Source: Voacanga thouarsii
Lineage: Eukaryota > Streptophyta > Magnoliopsida > Gentianales > Apocynaceae
Assembly: GCA_026120185.1 (NCBI GenBank)
Contig: JANUWF010001659.1
Span: forward strand, 6,572,001-6,636,000
Length of the DNA stretch: 64,000 bases
Reading direction: 5' to 3'
Part shown: piece after piece, positions 44,964 to 57,505 of the stretch
Layout of the letters: each line of letters begins with the position of its first letter
Numbering within the stretch: position 1 is the stretch's first letter
Position numbers and translations under genes: made by a program
The notes under the pieces: model-generated
Database searches by the model: none
What the model saw: the letters and a program-made list of their open reading frames with translations, nothing else
Told to the model about the DNA's origin: nothing

Positions 44964-46966
44964 GAATTGAACATAGACAGAGCATGTTCACAGTGGTAAT
45001 AAAAATGGAAGAATATGAACATTAAACAGAGTATTGGAGCAGCATGGAGGCATGAAAACATACCTCTTGGAGCCTTAAAACTTGAAGATTGAAGAAGAAT
45101 GCTTTGAACCTGGAAAAACAGCTTCTTCTTCACCCGTCCAGTGCACTGCATTTCTTCCTGTTCCGACATTCTCTTTCTCCTCCGGTTAATGCTTGGCTTT
45201 CCAGTTCACGGAATATGACCCAGCCTAATTTTCTGGTGGTGAGCACACAATTGGGATGAAGGAAAAATGATCAACCAGTTTTGCACTGCACTGACCATCC
45301 ATTTTCTAGGCATGGCTTCGAAGAAGTCCAAGAGCTAGAAAACCAAACAGGCACACGAGAGGGAGAGACAGAGACCTTTCATTTTTTTCCCTTTTTCTTT
45401 TATTTTATTTTTCCACATAGAAAGCCAAGAGTCATGAAACCAAAAATAATTATTTTGATAAAAATAATATTCTCGGGATTTAATACCCGAATATTATTAA
45501 CAAAATAAAATTTTGCTTCATCCTAAACTCTTCTGAACTGTGTCCAGAAAAATCCTATGGTCTAGGCTATTGGGTCAAAATAATATTTATTATTTTTCTT
45601 GGACCCGAAAAGCCCAAAATAATAAATATTAATTATTTTTCTTGGGATTACATAAATCACCCAATAAATAATTAATGAACCCAAGTGAACCAAAAAATAA
45701 TTAAACTTTAATTATTTATTTCTTGTGATTTAATTAAATAAATAACCCAATAAATAATTAAATAATAATTATTTTCCTCTAGTTTAAGTCCCGATTAATT
45801 TTCTAATTATTCAAACTGGACCTAGGCCCTGAATAATTAATTAACTCATTAAACCCGATAATAAATTTCTCCCCAATTATTTTATTCCAGTCTAATAATA
45901 AATTAGACTTCTTGAATAAAATAAAACCCTCTCAACTGAGATCAATTTCTCAACCCAAAAATTAATTAGAACTTACGGGCTATTCCGAGGACCAAAAAGA
46001 CACATCGCCTTGGCTACTAAAATGACCAAAATACCACTACTATATAAATAGATGTATTTTGCATTTTAAATATTTTCTAATATCACCATAAGAAAATATT
46101 GACCCCAAGGACAATGCTGCATTAGCAAAGTCTTCGACCTACAGGTGAAATGACTAAAATACCCCTCTACACATTGCCGTACATTTAGAGAGGAAGAAGT
46201 GTACTAACACCTCTCTAAATGACATCTACCATCCTTAAGCTTCTAGTCCAATGATCTACGACTTCCTGGAGTGTTTCCGCTCTCCAAGGGAGCTACCCTA
46301 AAGCAAACATCCAAGTCACGTTTCCCAGGGCCCTGAATATTTAGATTTTCCGGACAACCACAAGGGGCGATTTAGTGTAGAAACTATCTTGTACAAATCT
46401 GCCTTAACTAACTAGTCACACATACCCAACATGCAAGTATATTGGCCCTCCGATAGAACCTCAACTATAGCATATCAAAGCATATGCTTCCAGCTTCGCC
46501 AGACCACCAACTCATACTCAAGTCATAGAGTACTTGTCCACGCTATAGCGATAGTAGTCTAGGTTTCTACAATATAGTACTTTTTAGAAACTGCTACTAC
46601 ATGTCCTGTTCTACGTATTCGAAATACGCTTATATCATGAAGTGAGTGGACTACTCACTGGCTAAAAGTAAGCCATTCTCCATTTGGAATTCATAACATA
46701 GTAACCCAAACATGAAGCGGTTCCCATTCTCTTCAATCGGTTAAGAACAACTGTTTATGTGTTTAAATAACCCATGATCCATACCTTACTGTGAAAGACC
46801 TCTATTCACATGGATCACTTATTCAAACACAATGGGTCTGTTCCAAAAAAAAATGTGCTCAAATAAAGAAAATAAATTCACAAACGATTTCAGCAAATAA
46901 ATTCTTTTATTAACATATTCGATATTTTCATCATAAACCTAGTCTAAGAGGGCATATAGTCCAACA
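44964..46966 (-). repeat. Copia B 5' LTR
   Basis: From TGTTGGACTATATGCCCTCT (46966) to GTTCAATTCC (44964), 2003 bases, near-identical to 37474-39485. Confidence 0.9.
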
Positions 46967-47655
46967 ACACAACCCAAAAAGAAGATTGGAAGATCATTTT
47001 AACTCATAATTGATCGAACCATGTCTAATGATATCTGATTTCTCGATTCAGATACACCATTCCATTGAGGTGTTCCAAGTGGTGTTAATTGGGAGATAAT
47101 TTCACAATTCTTCAAATGCTCGTCAAACTCGTGACTTAAATATTCACCACCTCGATCTGATCGAAGTGTTTTGATACTTTTGCCAAGCTGATTTTATACC
47201 TCATTTTGAAATTCTTTGAATTTCTGGAATGATTCAGATTTATGTTTCGTTAGATACAAGTAGCCATATCTATTGAAATCCTCCTCTAGCATGTTTATTT
47301 ATTGGTCCACATACATCATTATGTATTAGTCCCAATAAATCAGTTGCCCTTTCATTTTGTCTCTTAAAAGGAGCCTTAGTCATTTTTCCTAATAAACAAG
47401 AATCACATGTTTCATAAAATTCTAAATCAAATGAATTTAGAAGCCTATCATTATAAAGCCTTGTTATGCGTTTCTCATTTATATGGCACAAATGACAATG
47501 CCAAAAGTAATTCTAATTTAAATCAATGGATTCAATCTATTAGTATTAATGTTATAGATAGACTTGTTCGAAGATCCGCGAAGATTGAGAATATAGAGCC
47601 CATTTGATAATGAGGCATCTCCATAAAAATGCCATTTTTATTAATGGAACAAATA
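46967..47655 (-). pseudogene. Copia C integrase, second partial copy
   Basis: MCHINEKRITRLYNDRLLNS, CDSCLLGKMTKAPFKRQ and DVCGPINKHARGGFQ (47491-47270) are the zinc finger and core start; after a frame change come KTLRSDRGGEYLS and LTPLGTPQWNGV near 47180-47060. It matches 50700-51360 closely, with a small deletion after GGFQ that removes the FITFTDD Asp segment. It lies directly downstream of RT, where integrase is not expected in copia order, and is cut by the copia B LTR. Confidence 0.82.
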
Positions 47656-48540
47656 TTATACCAAATTAGAGTCTTGCATACTGAACATTTTTAGCAACTT
47701 GTTAACGTATGCACTTTGACTTAGTCTAGTTAGCTTTCTAGATCTATCTCTATCGATCCTTACACCTAAAATATAACCAGCTTCACCTAAGTCTTTCATT
47801 GAAAAACAATTTCCCAACCATGTCTTTACACTTTGTAGAGTTGGGATGTCGTTTCGAAAGAGTAAGATGTTATCAACATAAAGTACTAAAAAGACTATTG
47901 CATTCCCACTGGTTTTCTTATAGACACAAGGCTCATCTTCATTTTTGATAGAGTTAAATTCTTTAATTGCTTCATCAAGATGAAGATTCCAGCTTCGAGA
48001 TGCTGACATCAATCCATAAAATGGATCGTTAAAGCTTGAACACTTTATTAGAATTCCAAAGATCATCAAAACCCTCAAGTTGTGTCATGTACACATCCTC
48101 GAGTAGGTTTCCACTAAGGAACGATGTTTTGATATCCATTTGCCGAATCACATAATCATAATATGCTGCCATGGCAAAAGGAATTCTAATAGATTTAAAC
48201 ATTACAACCGGTGAAAAAGTTTCATCATAGTCTATACCATAAGTTTGTTTATAACCTTTGGCTACCAGTTATGCTTTGTAAGTATGCACATTTCCTTCTA
48301 TGACTATTTTCTTTTTGAAAACCCATTTACACCCAAGAGTTTTTGAACCTTCAAGTGGATTAACCAAAAGTCCAGACTTAGTTATCATACATGGATTGTA
48401 TCTCAGATTTCATGGCCTCTAACCATTTTCCAGAGTCAGAACTCTTAATGAATTCTTGATAGGAAATGGGCTCATAATTAACCATAAGCTCCACATTGTG
48501 ATTGTCAGTGATGAGGAATCCATATCTCTCAGGTTGTTGG
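47656..48540 (-). pseudogene. Copia C reverse transcriptase
   Basis: An open frame from 48078 to 47656 holds YGLMSASRSWNLHLDEAIKE, FLVLYVDNILLFRND and KDLGEAGYILGVRIDRDRSR and SQSAYVNKLLKMF. The catalytic motif is Y-V-D-N, the second Asp replaced by Asn. The N-terminal half (48540-48080) is readable with stops and shifts as WKWVFKKKI-, YDETFSPVV- and MAAYYDYVIRQMDIKTSFLSG-like sequence. RNase H is absent. Confidence 0.83.
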
Positions 48541-50232
48541 TATAGGATTTCTATCATGCATAATCAGATTAAGCGCAGCGAAAAATAACAAGAAATCCAA
48601 GCCATGGATCACGGGTTTGCAATAGAAACATGAAAAAGGAGAAGATTGCGTTTATTACCTCATGAAGCCGGAATTCAAAAATTTCAGAAAAAAGAACTCA
48701 GGCGCGATCCAGATTATCCAAAACCGTTCACTGCAGCTCAACTGAAGTCCAAGAAAGAACTCCCTCTAATGATAATCCACACAAGGTTGAATGCTCACAA
48801 TCTCACAATTCTATGCTAGTAGAATTCGGGAGGCTAGGGTTTTGATCAAGAAGAGAGACATCTAGGGTTTGATCAAGAGAGAGGCAAAGAAACAGCTTCT
48901 CTGTTATTCTGTGAATGGTCTGTGTCTAACCCTAAGGAAACCGTTTCCTTGTATTTATAGATTTATAATTACCATAAATTGCAACTTAGTCCTTCAACGT
49001 CCAATTGTCAACAAATTGGTCTTTGAAGTTTACTTAATTACAATTAGGTCCCATAAATTATAACAAACTTATAATTCACCTATAAATATATTCTCTTCTC
49101 TTAATTAACCCCACAATATTATCAAATAATATATTTGAGCATTCAAACCTTTATTGTGTGTGACCCATTAGGTTTCCTGGTCTTATTGGTAGCATAATAT
49201 GAATTAATTCTAACAATATTAGAATTAATAATCCTTAATAAAATAAAGGATTAAATTTATTAATTCTCTAATTAATAAATTCATATTTAGCATATCAAGA
49301 GCGACATCTATCAATGACTGTTGACCACCCAAAAGTCCAGAAAGTGAAGTGGCTTGACATGAACCTTTCAATAGCAAATTATCAGTGCAATAAACTCCTT
49401 TTAACATACAATATCTCATTCAGTCTAGAGCATGGAATTAGTGCCAACTCCCTGCAGAATATTATTAATTCTGGCCCGAATATTTTAGTACTTGTTCAAG
49501 AAATCCATTACTCGATATGTGTATCAATTGGAACCATTTCCATCACATAGTCGCCTTGGCCAAGGACTTCATGAGTAATGATTTCTACAAGTGGCCTTGA
49601 GATATACTCTCCTACTATTTGGAGTGGTGAATCCTTTATTGATCCTCTCAACTACTTTCGTTTACTTTACGTTGCACCCAATATCCATCCCATAGGCGGT
49701 CCTAGATAAGACTCCAAAGATTAGAATTAAAGTACAACGCTCGATAAATAAAGTACCTTGGAGATCTCAAGTCTAAGGATACTTGCACACTTTCTATAAT
49801 GAGTTTCTATCACTGGCACTAAATAGTTATCCAAGTGATTATCTCGTAGCTAGGTCATCCACTGAACTTATTTCAAAACAAGCATCCACACGTTAATCCT
49901 GAGTATCCCAATACCCATGGATATGAGAACCACCGCTTGATCCAATAAAGAGATATAACATGTGCCAGTCTTGGCGTATTAATAATGTCCCATCTTATTA
50001 ATACTATGATTGGGGATTATTTAAGTACAAATACTGCATAGTGTAGTAGGAATCTCACATGATGATCTCTATCATGATTTCCTTAACACTGTGTTGTACT
50101 AGGGACTTTATCTAACGGTTTGTACACATATTTAGATATAACAATCAAAATGAAAGATAAAGAATGCCTCTTATTAATTTAATATGCAATATAAATGGTA
50201 CAAGTGATTGCCTCTAGGGCACAACACTAACA
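48541..50232 (-). repeat. Solo LTR inside copia C, target duplication GTTGG
   Basis: Minus-strand LTR from TGTTAGTGTTGTGCCCTAGA (50232) to AATCCTATA (48541), 1692 bases. GTTGG is repeated at 48536-48540 and 50233-50237. Removing it restores the copia C pol order. The end TA instead of CA is probably a mutation. Same family as 37019-37473. Confidence 0.92.
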
Positions 50233-50237
50233 GTTGG

Positions 50238-51420
50238 CGAACCCTAACATATCTTCGAGGCCCTTGTTCTATAGAAGTAGGCTCATCTTGGACTTGTGAG
50301 CTATCTAATCGAGGTTCATTATTTGGTTCAGATACTAATTGTGGCTCTAAAATCTCATCAAGATATATTTTACTCCCACTAATTCATTTGGAAATAAATT
50401 CCTTTTCAAGAAAGAATCCAATTTGAGCAACAATTACTCTATTTTCTTTTTAGAGATAAAATTGGTATGCTTTAGTTTCTTTAGGATACCCCATAAATAT
50501 GCATTTATCTAATTTTGGTGTAAGTTTATTAGATAATAAATGCTTTACATAAACTTCACAATCCCAAATCTTGAGAAATGACAAACTAGGTTATTTCCAT
50601 TTCCATATCTCATATGTTGTTTTTTGAACCAAATTTAGATGGAACTTGATTTAGTATGAATGCAGCAGTCTCGAGGCCATAACCCCAAAAGGAGATTGGA
50701 AGATCAGTTTGACTCATCATTGATCGAACCATATCTAATATTGTCTAATTTCTCCCTTCAGATACACCATTCCATTGAGGTGTTCCAAGCGGAGTTAATT
50801 GGGAGATAATTTCACAATTCTTAATATGCTCGTCAAACTCATAACTTAAGTATTTACTATCTCAATCTAGTCGAAGTGTTTTGATGCCTTTGCCAAGCTG
50901 ATTTTATACTTCATTTTGAAATTCTTTGAATTTTTGGAACGATTCATATTTATGTTTCATTAGATAGAGGTAGCCATTTCTGTTGAAATCATCCGTAAAT
51001 GTAATGAAGTACTGAAATCCTCCTCTAGCATGTTTGTTTATTGGTCCACATACATCACTATGTATTAGGCCCAAATAAATCAATTGCCCTTTCATTTGTC
51101 TCTTAAAAGGCACCATAGTCATTTTGCCTAATAAACGAAATTCACATGTTCCGTAAGATTCTATATCAAATGAATTTGGAAGTTTATCATTATGAAGCTC
51201 TATTATGCGTTTCATATTTATATGACCCAAATGACAGTTCTAAAAGTAAGTCTGGTTTAAATTGTTGGATTTCAATCTCTTAGTATTAATGTTATAGATA
51301 GACTTGTCGAAGATCCATAAAGATTGAGAATATAGAGCCTATTTGATAATGAGGCATCTCTATAAAAAAAAATGCCATTTTTATTAACTGAGCAAATTCT
51401 ATTCCTAATAAAAAATTAAA
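50238..51420 (-). pseudogene. Copia C integrase, first copy
   Basis: MGHINMKRIIELHNDKLPNS, FRLLGKMTMVPFKRQ, DVCGPINKHARGGFQYFITF, TDDFNRNGYLYLMKHKYESF (51230-50904) with the first catalytic Asp; then in another frame D-x-GGEYLS is decayed, LTPLGTPQWNGVSE near 50800 and KKNLVCHF/AYVK-type C-terminal pieces to 50240. The first zinc-finger Cys of CEFRLLGK has become Arg (C-x2-C lost). Multiple stops. Confidence 0.8.
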
Positions 51421-51664
51421 AACCTTCTAAATCTAAACCAGAAACTAAAATTATATTCCTACTCATAGTAAGAACATAAAAATAATCATTCAGTTTTAAA
51501 ATAAGCCTTCTGGGCAAAATTTATTCAAAAGTTCCTACAGCTACTGTAGTAACTTTTGCTCCCTTCGCAACTCATAGGTCCCCCTCATCCTTTGCCAAGG
51601 CTCTACTCCTTTTTAGACCCAGCATATTTATACAAATATGAGATCCACAACCAGTATCAAATAC

Positions 51665-52491
51665 CTATGAATCAAAAGTAGATAAATTAAATGATATAAT
51701 ATAAATCCCGGAAGAGGTAGTCTCACTGTCCTTCTCCTTCTTTGCTTCCAAAAAGAGCTTGCAATTTGTTAACCAATGCCCTTGTTCTCCACAATGGTGG
51801 CAAACTCCCTCCTTTGGTGTCTTGGCCTTGGGTTTGGGCTTGAACTTAGACATAGCCATATCCTTGTTCTCCACACTAGGAGTATTCTTCTTAATGTTCA
51901 GTTCAGCTTGTTTTAGCATCCCATGCAATTCAGTAATGGATTTCTCTATATTATGCATGTTAAAATTCATGACAAACTGATCATACTCAAGAGGTAATGA
52001 ACCCAAGATCAAATATGTGGTCATGTCAAGATTAACAGGAGCACCAAGTTTTTGAAGATGATCAAGATAGCCCTTTATTTTAAGGACATGAGCACTTACT
52101 GAGATGCCAGAAACCATCTTACATACATTTAACACCTTATGAGTTTCAAATCTCTCTTATCGTGCTTGCTCTTAGAACACTTCCTTGAGATGCACAATCA
52201 TATCATAAGCCTTTGCTTCTTCAAACTATTTTTGAAGTTCAGAGTTCATGGTTACTAGCATGAGGCAAGTAACAGCGTTGGAGTCATCTTTGTGCATACT
52301 ATAAGCATCATTTTTAGCTTTTAGGGCGTTATTTACTGGAGCAGGGGGAATATATTTTCAAGAACATAGAGCTTTTTTTCTTTCTTAAGAACAATTCTTA
52401 AGTTATGTGCCTAATCAAGAAAGTTAGTCACACTAAGCTTGTCCTTCTTGAGCACAGATCGTAATAAGTTATTCCAACTGTTTGTTGCCAT
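51665..52491 (-). pseudogene. Copia C gag
   Basis: The start codon at 52491 opens MATNSWNNLLRSVLKKDKLS, followed by stops in NFLDxAHNLRIVLKKEKKLY. A long open section (52135-51665) contains VLKIKGYLDHLQKLGAPVNL, LGSLPLEYDQFVMNFNMHNI and a C-terminal zinc knuckle CHHCGEQGHWLTNC (about 51795-51755), all four ligands intact. It ends in a SGIYIISFNLSTFDS stretch that leads to protease. This is the UBN2-type gag of copia elements. Confidence 0.85.
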
Positions 52492-52605
52492 TATATACAT
52501 ACAAAATATGCAAAGTAAGTAATTTTGAGACCTTAATGAAAAACTCCTACTAAAAGCATTTAAACTTTTGAAACTTCAACATTTTGATGTTTCTTAGTGG
52601 GTAAT

Positions 52606-52630
52606 ACACACACACACACACACACGCACG

Positions 52631-52705
<75 letters not shown>

Positions 52706-52706
52706 T
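52606..52706. repeat. (CA)n/(TA)n microsatellite
   Basis: A CA run of about 86 bases with a GCAC interruption at 52625-52636, passing into a short TA run. It lies in the copia C leader. Confidence 0.97.
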
Positions 52707-53509
52707 ATTTTAATCATAAGTAAGCTTTTCCTTTAATCTTATAATTAAATAAAACTCAAATTTTAAACGAGATAGGCATCAAATGTCCTGGCTAAAAATC
52801 TCATATAATGCCTTAGGCCCAAAATCATTTTGATAGCCCAGTTAAGTTAAACCATATCTAACATATGGAAAACTATTTTCGATTTTGTCTCACTTAGATA
52901 ATCAAAAGCATCATACTTTGTCAGGAATGACCATATGATGATCCAAGCATAATCAAGTGTTTGATTTTTGAAGGCAATTAAAACTTATTTTTTAAAAAAT
53001 AAAAGTTCGATTGTAGTAAGCATGAAATAAACAAATAAAATATGCATGCAAGACATAAATAAAAGTGACATAGCATGGCCTATAACCTATATTGATCATC
53101 ACGAGCAAAGTGAAGATCAAGGTGGTCAATGTAGGTATATGAACTCCATGAGCATTCTCTAATGCCTTGAGCATACTTTTCCTTAGCTGTAAATGTAGGC
53201 CGCCATCTTCTTTTACATTGGATAGTGAAATTAAAATAATTCCTATTCTAGGAAAGCAATACAATTTTACAAAAATGAAAAACGACATGGCAGCCGTATA
53301 TAAAAATTACAAGCCAAAACTACCAGAATGAAACCTGTCAATCATATTGGGGTAAAATGGGCCATGCTATGCACTATTCAAAATAATCCAGAACTACAAT
53401 TAAAAATACTCTAATGAATAACACACAGTGAACAATTACTTGGGGTTCCAAGGGGCAGCACCCCTGGCGGAGGTCCCACTGGCCGGTGAACGGGCAGGGG
53501 TCAAGGGGG
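52707..53509 (-). other. Copia C leader
   Basis: Non-coding leader upstream of the copia C gag start. A GC-rich stretch at 53440-53509 contains paired GGGGTTCCAAGGGGCAGC and CCCCTGGCGGAGG motifs capable of a stem. It joins LTR S3 directly; no primer site is seen, so its 5' end has been lost. Confidence 0.55.
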
Positions 53510-55051
53510 CTCCTAAACGCGGAAAATATCCACGAATCCCTTCCAGGGACCTAAGATAAATGATTAAGATGATCTAGGAATTACAAAATTACCTTTGATT
53601 AAGATGATCTAGGAATTACAAAATTACCTTTGTTCGGCATAATCAAGATCTCTGGATTCTGGTTTTTTGACGTACGTACAACTCGAATGATCACTAGACG
53701 CTACAATATGCAAACACCCTCTATCGGTTACACACAGTGAACCAACTTGTTACCCCAGTAGTGCTAGCACCTGGGATTCGAGAGGCTTAAATTTTTTCTA
53801 GTGAATGCTGGCATGAATATTTTTAACAGAGAACACCGTTGAGAATACGGCTAGCGTTTTCTTAAAAATACCTGAACCTCATGGAGTCCAACTCTGATAA
53901 TATCTTATCATATATTATTTTACATTTAAATTAAATTAAAATTGATATGATAAGATTTTATCATTATCTCAGCAATTTAATGAATTAATTTACTGAGTCA
54001 GAGTCTTATAATCTAGACATCATCTAGATACATCAAATATGGACATATTTGTAGATTCATTGTATCCAGTCAATTTTCTAGGTTCGATTAAATTAGACAT
54101 ATTTCAAGATTCATTGAACCTGGTTACTAGAAAAAATAACCTAACGAATTCGCTTATTGTGTGACCCTATAGGTTCATTTAACACTGGCAGTGTGCCCAA
54201 ATCACATTTAAATGGCCCATAAGTTATAAGTGGTTTTTAGCAAAACATTATAACTATCCAGATTAAATGAAGATCAGTGATCTCTTCGAACTAAACCATA
54301 ACTTTATATTTAGTCTTTTTGTCATACGATATTCAGATTATGTATAAGACATTGAGTATGTTACCCTTATTCAGCTTAATCAATTATTTCTTGATCTCAT
54401 AGTAGACTGTTTAGACAAATGATATCAATATCTCAAATTGATATATTTGAGCACGTCCATACATTTTAATAGTCTAACTTATCAAGGGGCGCATGGATAT
54501 CTCTCATATAATTGAGATGGATAAATTCCTTTACTATCAATTATATTACACTCTCTGGTTTATTCTATACCCAACAGTAGTCTAATTTATTATCTGGTTA
54601 AAGACAACTTTAGACAGCATCAAAATATGGAATTTATCAAGTAGGAAACTTTGATGAATTCCAGTCGAAGGACTTTTAATATCATTATAGCTAGAAAGTA
54701 CTTATGACATGTTCCATGAAATACTCTCATTGTGGGTCATGTCCAAATAAAATGTTCTCTAACATTTATTTATGTTTTGACTTGATATCATATATATCCA
54801 TGACTAGTAAAACATAGCCATCATGTCATAAATATATTAATCTTAATTTATTATTTTTTCACTAATAATAATTGATCAGGGACAGTTTAAGAATAGTCAT
54901 TATATTGATTGCAGATTTTTGCTATCAAGTCACGCACTTGATGACCCCAAAACTAAATGCACTATTCATGGAAAGAAATGCCTCGTATTATTATATAACA
55001 TAAAACGACAATAGTACAAGTATAAATTGACTCTAGGATATATCCCTAACA
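53510..55051 (-). repeat. LTR S3 (S family), 3'-truncated
   Basis: Minus-strand LTR from TGTTAGGGATATATCC (55051) to GCGTTTAGGAGCC (53510). The last approximately 17 bases present in S2 are missing and flanking bases do not match, so it is bounded by a rearrangement on the left. A 35-base segment at 53563-53636 (GATGATCTAGGAATTACAAA) is tandemly duplicated. Confidence 0.82.
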
Positions 55052-55802
55052 CAAAATAGTGTCCTCTAGCACAAGAAGATAAGAAGAAAATGAGCAAGAT
55101 CCCTTATGCTTCGGTTGTGGGAAGTCTAATGTATGCTATGCTCTATAATAAGCAAGATATCTGCTTTGCAGTAGGCATGATTCGTAGATATTAGTTAAAC
55201 CCAGGGGAAGTTCACTAGCAAGCCGTAAAGCATATACTCAAATATCTCAAGGAAACGAGAGATTATATACTTATATATCATGCTGATGATTTGATTCCTA
55301 TCGGTTACAAAGACTCAGACTTTTAGGCAGATGAAGATGAAAGAAAATCCACTAAGGGATATGTCTTCACTTTGTCTAGAGGACTGATTTCATTGAAAAA
55401 TATCAAGTAATCTTACATTGCTGATTCTACCATAGAAGCTGAGTACATTGTGGTTTCAAAATCTTGTAAAGAATATGTGTGGCTCCAGAAGTTCCTCATA
55501 AAACTTGGAGAAGTACTACATATGGATAGGCCTATCACTATTTATTGTGACAACTCTGGAGCAGTGTCACGTTGCAAGGAACCTCGAAACCATAGGAAGG
55601 GCAAGCACATAGAGAGGAAGTATCACCTCATCTGGGAGTTCATCCAGAAACAGGAGATTGTGGTCGATCAAATTTTCTCTACCAACAATCTGGTGGATCC
55701 TTTTACCAAGCTTTTGGTATACAAGGTATTTCACAGCCACTTAGATGTCATAAAGGTAGGCACTTATGGACTTTGACAGTCTTTGTAGTGCAAGTGGGTG
55801 AT
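55052..55802 (+). pseudogene. Copia D RNase H (3' end of pol)
   Basis: Plus-strand pol remnant: IPYASVVGSLMYAMLYNKQD (RT end), KYLKETRDYILIY, STKGYVFTLSRG, YIADSTIEAEYIVVSKSCKE and ITIYCDNSGAVSRCKEPRNH, KGKHIERKYHLIWEFIQKQE, NNLVDPFTKLL. The RNase H residues in EAEY and CDN are present. The section 55450-55776 is open for 108 codons; stops occur earlier (about 55192, 55215, 55322, 55408). It is followed by a purine-rich GTGCAAGTGGGTGATTG before the LTR. Same family as copia A and B. Confidence 0.87.
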
Positions 55803-57505
55803 TGTTGGAAAGTATGCCCTCAAAGACTATGTATTTCGTGTAAACATATTGTAATAAAATGTTTATTCATTCAATTTAATTTGTTTCTTGTATTATTGCA
55901 CAGTTAAAGGTCTAAGTATGACAAATAATGGTCTATGCGTTGGGTCGTTCTTCATAGTAAGGTATAGACCATGGTTACTTGTCATACAAGTAAAATTGAG
56001 TTCTTAGTCATTTGATAGAACTAGAAATTTCATCAAGGTAAGACTATAGTGATTGATTTTAATTGAGGAATAGTTTACCTTGAACTAGTGAGTAGTTCAC
56101 TTACATCATTGGCATAAGCGTATTTTAAATACGTAGAACTGGACCTATAGTAGTGGTTTCTCTTAAAGTACATAATTATAGAGACCAAACTATTAATGCT
56201 ACAGCGTGGATGGATACCTTCATACTTGAATATGAGTTGGTAGTATGGTAAAGCTAGGGTTTTATACTTTGATGTTTGTTGGGTGATATTTTTTTTGTGA
56301 TATCAATATCCTTGTATGTTGGGTGTATTACTCTAGTTAGTTAAGACAGACTCATTCAACAGAGTTTCTATACTCCACTTAGTGAAGTTAAAGCACCCCT
56401 TGTGATTGTCCAAGATAATCTAATGATGCAAAGCCTTGAGAACTTAACTCTAGAATGTGTGTACTTTTAGGTAGCTTCCAATGATAAGTAAGTACAATTA
56501 AGTGAGTCATGGATTATCGAACTAGATATCTAAAAATGGTAGATGTCTTTGAGATAGGTGTTACTACATTTATCTTGTCTCATAGATAGGTGTTACATAA
56601 AGGGGTATTTTTGTTATTTCACCTGTAGGTCGGAGACATTGCTTTAGCAATATTATTCTTAGGATCAATTTTTTCATATGGTGATAAATGAAAATATTTT
56701 ATAAAATGTGGCTATTTAATAGTAAGGGCATTTGGTCATTTTAGTAGTCATGAATAATATGTCTCTTGGTCCCTAAAGTAGCTCAAGTTACATTGGTGTT
56801 GTTTAAACACAATTTAGGCTGAATGGACAACTATTTAGAAGAGAAATAAAATGACTTCTATGAGTCCAATTAGAATTAATTAATTAGTCTTGGTTTTAAT
56901 AAGGCCCAAAAAAGATAATTAATTAATTAAAAGAATTGGACAGGAATAAATTAATTAATTGGGTTGATATATGTTGACATATATTAAGAGTCCAATTAGA
57001 ATTAATTAATTAGTCTTGTATATTTAATGAATCCCAGAAAAGATAATTAATTAACTAAGAGGATTGGGACAGTCTTGGATTAGTTTTGGAGCACAATGCC
57101 AAGCCTATTAGAGCTTATTGCTTTCGGCCATTAGGGCTTAAGGAAGCCCTATGGCTGGCCGAAAATATGAGGAAAAGTGGAAGGAAAAACTGAACGTTTT
57201 TTTAAAAGGTTTTTTCTACCTCTCAAGTGTGTGGTCTCTCTTTCTCTCTCCAGCTTTCGTCTTTTCTCTTCCTTCTCTCTAGAAGAGTGTTTTGATTATC
57301 CAAAAGGAGCTCTCACCCAGGTAATCCAAGAGTAAGGTAGAGTCATACTGCAAAAGATGGAGAGAAGAAGCTTGGAGACGGTTGATGCATAGGAGTAGAA
57401 TATTGGTAGGAGTTCCAATTGAATATCATGCGCCTCCTTCTCACCTTCCAATGCAAGAAGTTCAAATGCAACCCGTCCTTACATTAGTTAATCTATGACC
57501 AATAA
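55803..57505 (+). repeat. Copia D 3' LTR, left part
   Basis: TGTTGGAAAGTATGCCCTCA start. It shares LTR blocks with copia A and B. Two copies of an AT-rich segment beginning CCAATTAGAATTAATTAATT stand at about 56858 and 56990. It is interrupted at 57505 by the gypsy solo LTR and resumes at 60957. Confidence 0.82.

Larger units (their letters stand above)
37474..46966 (-). mobile_element. Copia B: Ty1/copia element with both LTRs
   Basis: The minus strand reads 5' LTR (46966-44964), tRNA-Met-type primer site, 1.9-kb leader, gag, protease, integrase, RT, RNase H, purine tract, 3' LTR (39485-37474). The LTRs differ at 4 of about 140 compared bases, plus a 20-base indel, so this is one of the younger insertions here, yet the coding region already has several disabling changes. 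The flanking five bases (CTGAA left, ACACA right) do not match, so it is not a simple insertion or one flank was rearranged. Confidence 0.87.
46967..53509 (-). mobile_element. Copia C: second copia family, rearranged, interrupted by a solo LTR
   Basis: Minus strand: leader (53509-52492), gag (52491-51665), integrase (about 51420-50240), a solo LTR (50232-48541), RT (48540-47656), and then a second partial integrase (47655-46967) of the same family. The family differs from copia A/B: its gag knuckle is CHHCGEQGHWLTNC and integrase KMTKAPFKRQ. The repeated integrase shows that two copies are joined. No LTR of its own is recognised at either end. Confidence 0.78.

Noticed and set aside
52606..52706. 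CA/TA run as a CRISPR-like or regulatory array
   Set aside because: It is an ordinary dinucleotide microsatellite.
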